NCBI GenBank assembly: GCA_029051445.1 | Contig: JAIDKP010000106.1 | Coordinates: forward strand, 1-10,491 | DNA from: Muribaculaceae bacterium | Lineage (GTDB): Bacteria > Bacteroidota > Bacteroidia > Bacteroidales > Muribaculaceae | DNA length: 10,491 bases | Reading direction: 5' to 3' | Shown: piece by piece, positions 6,983-10,491 of the stretch | How the letters are laid out: each line of letters begins with the position of its first letter | How positions within the stretch are numbered: position 1 is the stretch's first letter | The notes under the pieces: generated by a model | Database searches by the model: none | What the model saw: the letters and a program-made list of their open reading frames with translations, nothing else | What the model was told of the DNA's origin: nothing | Made by a program: the position numbers and the translations under genes

Positions 6983-9900
6983 ATGCTTAAAATGAAATTA
7001 CCATTATCATCTAGTATAAAACATCTCATCAGACTAATAGCAGTATATGCAGTCTTTGTCACTTCATGTACCGATGACTTACAGATTCCTGATGACGTTG
7101 TGATTGGTGAAGGCACATCCACAGTGTCAGCATCCGTAGAGTTTGAACCTTTAGCTGCGGCTCTTGATAAATCAAGAGGAACAGCGGGAGATGCGATAAA
7201 ATACATAGAAGACCTGACCCTCTTCATATATGATTCCGAGGGACACATATATCGCATCATGAATACTCCCGATTTTACGAACTGGGATATTCAGAAAGAT
7301 GTAGCTGTGACAATGCCCTCAGGGAGCAAAGTCGATGGAAGTGATCAGGCCACCCAAGAACAGGCAGAGAAAACCACATGTAAAGCGACCTTTAACATGC
7401 AGCTTCCATATGGTAAATACCTGATCTATGCAGTGGCAAACATGGGATCGTTCCCAACTGACGAAGAAACTCTAAAAGCATACCGGACACCAGACCTTCT
7501 CAAAGGAAAGACCGTAGAATGGCAATCTGATGTAACAAAAAACAATCAGATGTTCGGTTATATGACATTGTCGGGAAGTGATCACGAAACAAGTGCAGGA
7601 TTTGATCCAACCCCTGTCACAATCAATAAAAAAAATATCAGCCTCCACTCATGGCTCAAACGCGCCGCATCAAAAGTAACAATCGTATATGACGGATCAA
7701 ACCTTAAAAACGGCATCCAAATCTACATCAAAAGCGTCACTATAAAAGATATTCCCAGATATTGTAAAATAGGCGAAAACAACACAATATCAGATGCAGA
7801 GTCTCTGATTTCTGTCGGAGAAAGCATCTATTACGATGCAAACGGAATGCTCGGCACAGATGCAACCGGAAACGATGACAACTTCAGAAACTGGATGATC
7901 GTGAACAAAGGCAACGGTCCTCAAGGAGCTGTAACACGAGATGAGAACGGACAAGTAACCACCCACAGCGAAACTGATCAGGCTCTGTATTTCTATGAGA
8001 ACCTGCAAGGAAATTATCCCGGCCAAAAACAATATGATAAAAGACAGATCTGGGAGGAAGTAGGCGAAAATATAACAAAACCTGATCAGCCAGACTACAA
8101 GGACAATATAAAATACGGTACCTATATAGAAGTTGAAGCATATTATTCCGCCGTCATGGAGGACTATGTCTCAAACGGTCCCATAAAGTACCGGTTCATG
8201 CTCGGACAAGATGTAGAATACAATTATAACGCATATCGAAACCACCACTACAAACTGACACTCGGTTTTAACGGCTACGCCAATCAACCGGACTGGCATA
8301 TCGAATATGTTGAAGAAGATCCCTACATCGCCACTCCACCGATCTTCTATGTTCCGTACACATATTATCAGAAATCGATGTTTCCGATACGTCTTATCGG
8401 AAACTGCGTCGAACTCACCGCTGAAATCATAGAAAACAACTGGGCTCCGTATGATCCGGATGTACAAGCCGGGGAGGATTCCGTGCCTCCTCAACTTGTA
8501 GGTCCTGCAACCGATCCACTATCTTTCCGATGGGCAAGAATGGTATATGAAGGTACAGTGACTCTTAATAGCGGTATAACATACAACAAACAGAAACCGT
8601 GGTCTTCCGATGGAAAAACACAGTTGTCGAAAGGCACAGAGGTGACTCCCATATGGGCAGGATTCCTTGCTTTGAGAGTTCCATCACAATATGAAAATGA
8701 AAGCAGCTCCATGCCTGCAACATTATTCCCGAACTCCACCCATACTTATTACCATGAGAATGCAAAAAAAGATCTAAAGGATTATTATTACAATAATCAA
8801 CAGAATATACGCACATTCACTAAAACAGATCTGAGCACGACAGGAACAGTCGGATCGGGACGAAACCAATGTGTTGTGACCAAAGGAGATGACGGTTCCG
8901 TCACTGTGTCGCTTCCGATGTGGACACGAGCAAAAAACTTACTTGGAATATCAGGGTTTTCCGGTAATAATCCGTATGACACCTACCAAAGAAAAGCGGT
9001 AGTGAAATATACTGCAGTGTTTGAAAAGTCAGATGGCAGCAAAGAAACTCTAACACGCGAAATACCCGTATATCAGGTAAGACGTATTGTGAATCCGAAA
9101 GGTGTCTGGCGCAAATCGACAGACAACACCTCTTTTAATGTTGTATTATGCAGACGAGAGAATCCCGAACCGACAACTGATTTCACCTCATTTGTATCGG
9201 AAGGCGCATGGCGTGCAACAATATCCACCTGGTCAGAAGGCGCAGATGGCTTCATAAGCCTAAGTGGAGGAGATCATCTTGAAAATGGTGTCGTACACGG
9301 TAATCAAGGTACTCCTATAGACTTCACAATAAAATTCAATGGAAAAACAGTTCCCGGCACAACCAAATGTGCAATTGTGAGAGTTGAATATCACGGTTAT
9401 ACTTGTGTGCATAATATCTTTGTACGCCAAGGCTATCTGACACCTATTAAGGTCGTAGGTGATGCAGAGTGGAGTTCATTCAACCTATATAGCTGCGATC
9501 TCAAAACGAGCTGGGAAGAAAGACCCAACTGGGATATCCCATCAGATGAAATAATAGATGCGACTCTGACCCAAAGCCCACTGGCATTAGGCACATTCTT
9601 CAAACGAGCCAATCTCATTGACGGAATATTAGTCAAAAATAATGACAGAAGCGGCTTCGGACCTCTTGAGCCAATAGGAGATAACCAACTCTACGTCACC
9701 TCAGGAGGAAGCAAAAAATGGAGCGACATCAAAGGTCTGGCCTATTCAAAAAGAGCAACCAAAGACAACATACTTGATGATTTTCACAAAAAATATACCT
9801 GGCCTAATTTCAAGGCGGTTGTAAAGATCAATGAAAGCACAGATGAAGAACGCTACTATACAGTTCCTACATATGAACAATACCGGGAACTGGAGTTAGG

Positions 9901-10411
9901 TGCGGACTATGGCGTAGGAGTCTTGTATGCCGATGGAGCAACATCCACCGCTCTCAAAGTTTCAGATGCCTATGGTTTCAAAGACGGAGACAACACAGGC
10001 AACGGGTCGAAAAACGGAATGAGGGGCATTATAGTTTACAATAATGCAAATGCCAACCAGATCTTCTTCCCGCTTGGAGCAAACGGCATAGGCCGACGTA
10101 CAGTCGCTCCGCTTGGTAGCGACATGACAACGGACATGATGGGATATCTAAGATACGGTGCGCTTACAACTCAGATAAATATGAATTCGCCAGCCAATAC
10201 TGACAGACCTATACCATATAATCTGACGGCATCCCCCGGTGCAATCTATTGGATCAAGACAAGTACGTTAGATGATAAATCTGAACCAAATCGCTTAGGA
10301 TGGGACATGAACTATTTTGATCTGAACTTCAACTCCTATGACTATGCAGTTGGCTACGAAACCGGAGGCGATGCACTTCCCATTAAATTAGTCAGAATAC
10401 CAAAACCTTAG
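6983..10411 (+). CDS. Large fimbrillin-like lipoprotein with lectin-like C-terminus, probable pilus tip protein
   Basis: This 1142-residue protein is the largest product here. A long n-region and hydrophobic segment end in VTSC (Cys29); Met1 and Met4 (position 6992) are both possible starts. Residues about 30-440 look fimbrillin-like: KSRG with Arg65 as a candidate cleavage site, YIEDLTLFIYDSEG (74-87), YGKYLIYAVANMG (143-155), RAASKVTIVYD (227-237), and AYRNHHYKLTLGFNG...DWHIEY (417-442), recalling DUF4906-type proteins. Residues about 690-820 look Ig/BACON-like and end VRQGY. Residues about 822-1142 resemble Bacteroidetes C-terminal domains of FISUMP or C-type-lectin-like type, with YSKRATKDNILDDF, VPTYEQYRELE, QIFFPLGANGIGRR and the ending GGDALPIKLVRIPK. 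No DxSxS MIDAS motif of a von Willebrand A domain is seen, unlike P. gingivalis Mfa5. Size, last place in the operon and distinct AT-rich codon use suggest a tip adhesin; the ligand is unknown. Confidence 0.8.
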   Translation: MLKMKLPLSSSIKHLIRLIAVYAVFVTSCTDDLQIPDDVVIGEGTSTVSASVEFEPLAAALDKSRGTAGDAIKYIEDLTLFIYDSEGHIYRIMNTPDFTNWDIQKDVAVTMPSGSKVDGSDQATQEQAEKTTCKATFNMQLPYGKYLIYAVANMGSFPTDEETLKAYRTPDLLKGKTVEWQSDVTKNNQMFGYMTLSGSDHETSAGFDPTPVTINKKNISLHSWLKRAASKVTIVYDGSNLKNGIQIYIKSVTIKDIPRYCKIGENNTISDAESLISVGESIYYDANGMLGTDATGNDDNFRNWMIVNKGNGPQGAVTRDENGQVTTHSETDQALYFYENLQGNYPGQKQYDKRQIWEEVGENITKPDQPDYKDNIKYGTYIEVEAYYSAVMEDYVSNGPIKYRFMLGQDVEYNYNAYRNHHYKLTLGFNGYANQPDWHIEYVEEDPYIATPPIFYVPYTYYQKSMFPIRLIGNCVELTAEIIENNWAPYDPDVQAGEDSVPPQLVGPATDPLSFRWARMVYEGTVTLNSGITYNKQKPWSSDGKTQLSKGTEVTPIWAGFLALRVPSQYENESSSMPATLFPNSTHTYYHENAKKDLKDYYYNNQQNIRTFTKTDLSTTGTVGSGRNQCVVTKGDDGSVTVSLPMWTRAKNLLGISGFSGNNPYDTYQRKAVVKYTAVFEKSDGSKETLTREIPVYQVRRIVNPKGVWRKSTDNTSFNVVLCRRENPEPTTDFTSFVSEGAWRATISTWSEGADGFISLSGGDHLENGVVHGNQGTPIDFTIKFNGKTVPGTTKCAIVRVEYHGYTCVHNIFVRQGYLTPIKVVGDAEWSSFNLYSCDLKTSWEERPNWDIPSDEIIDATLTQSPLALGTFFKRANLIDGILVKNNDRSGFGPLEPIGDNQLYVTSGGSKKWSDIKGLAYSKRATKDNILDDFHKKYTWPNFKAVVKINESTDEERYYTVPTYEQYRELELGADYGVGVLYADGATSTALKVSDAYGFKDGDNTGNGSKNGMRGIIVYNNANANQIFFPLGANGIGRRTVAPLGSDMTTDMMGYLRYGALTTQINMNSPANTDRPIPYNLTASPGAIYWIKTSTLDDKSEPNRLGWDMNYFDLNFNSYDYAVGYETGGDALPIKLVRIPKP

Positions 10412-10433
10412 AAAAAGCATAAATTTTAAATTC

Positions 10434-10468
10434 AAGAGGCTGTGTCAAAATAGGCGCAGCCTCTTTTT
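10434..10468 (+). terminator. Strong intrinsic terminator ending the operon
   Basis: A 12-bp stem (10435-10446 with 10453-10464, including two G-U pairs) closes a 6-base loop and is followed by a T run to 10468. A further A-T pair can extend the base. It lies 23 bases after the stop codon of the last gene. This is a textbook Rho-independent terminator and marks the end of the transcription unit. Confidence 0.88.
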
Positions 10469-10491
10469 ATAAGCTGCTGTAAAACATAAAA

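Noticed and set aside
6983..10411. von Willebrand A / MIDAS adhesin like P. gingivalis Mfa5
   Set aside because: No DxSxS motif is found; the closest word, DLSTT at residues 616-620, does not fit and lacks the surrounding fold pattern.
1..10491. CRISPR array, tRNA, rRNA, or toxin-antitoxin or defence system
   Set aside because: No regularly spaced repeats, cloverleaf-like segments or small paired genes were seen; the whole window is explained by the pilus operon and its flanks.

Overview
The window looks like chromosomal DNA of a member of the Bacteroidales, possibly Muribaculaceae or a relative. The lineage is inferred from gene families restricted to this order (Mfa1/Mfa2-type fimbrial lipoproteins, DUF3575 and DUF3868 proteins), a TAnnTTTG-type promoter box, and start codons without Shine-Dalgarno sequences. 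Nothing here fixes the genus.

Layout: about 240 bases of AT-rich leader come first, holding a 9-base poly-C run, phased TTTAAC repeats and a good Bacteroidetes -7 box. Six genes follow on the + strand with gaps of 32, 55, 51, -4 and 26 bases. A strong intrinsic terminator (about 10434-10468) closes the unit, which reads as one operon. Gene order: (1) DUF3575-type outer-membrane beta-barrel; (2) DUF3868 + OmpA-like + TPR periplasmic protein; (3) Mfa1-family major fimbrillin, 742 aa; (4) FimB/Mfa2-family anchor lipoprotein; (5) accessory fimbrillin lipoprotein; (6) a 1142-aa fimbrillin-like lipoprotein with extra Ig-like and lectin-like C-terminal parts, the probable tip protein.

How they work together: this is a type V (protease-mediated donor-strand) pilus. 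The pilins are exported as lipoproteins, trimmed after an Arg by a trypsin-like protease encoded elsewhere, and polymerised on the cell surface by C-terminal donor strands. Gene 3 would make the shaft, gene 4 the base anchor, and genes 5 and 6 the accessory/tip complex. Genes 1 and 2 are the least understood part; a barrel paired with a peptidoglycan-type OmpA protein could form an assembly or anchoring platform in the envelope.

The main anomaly is composition. Hand-counted 60-base lines give roughly 58-65% GC in genes 3-4, 45-53% across gene 5 and 35-38% in the middle of gene 6, returning to about 47-55% near the 3' end of gene 6. This suggests that the tip gene was exchanged while the shaft and anchor genes stayed. 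The window holds no protease, regulator, recombinase, RNA gene or CRISPR array.
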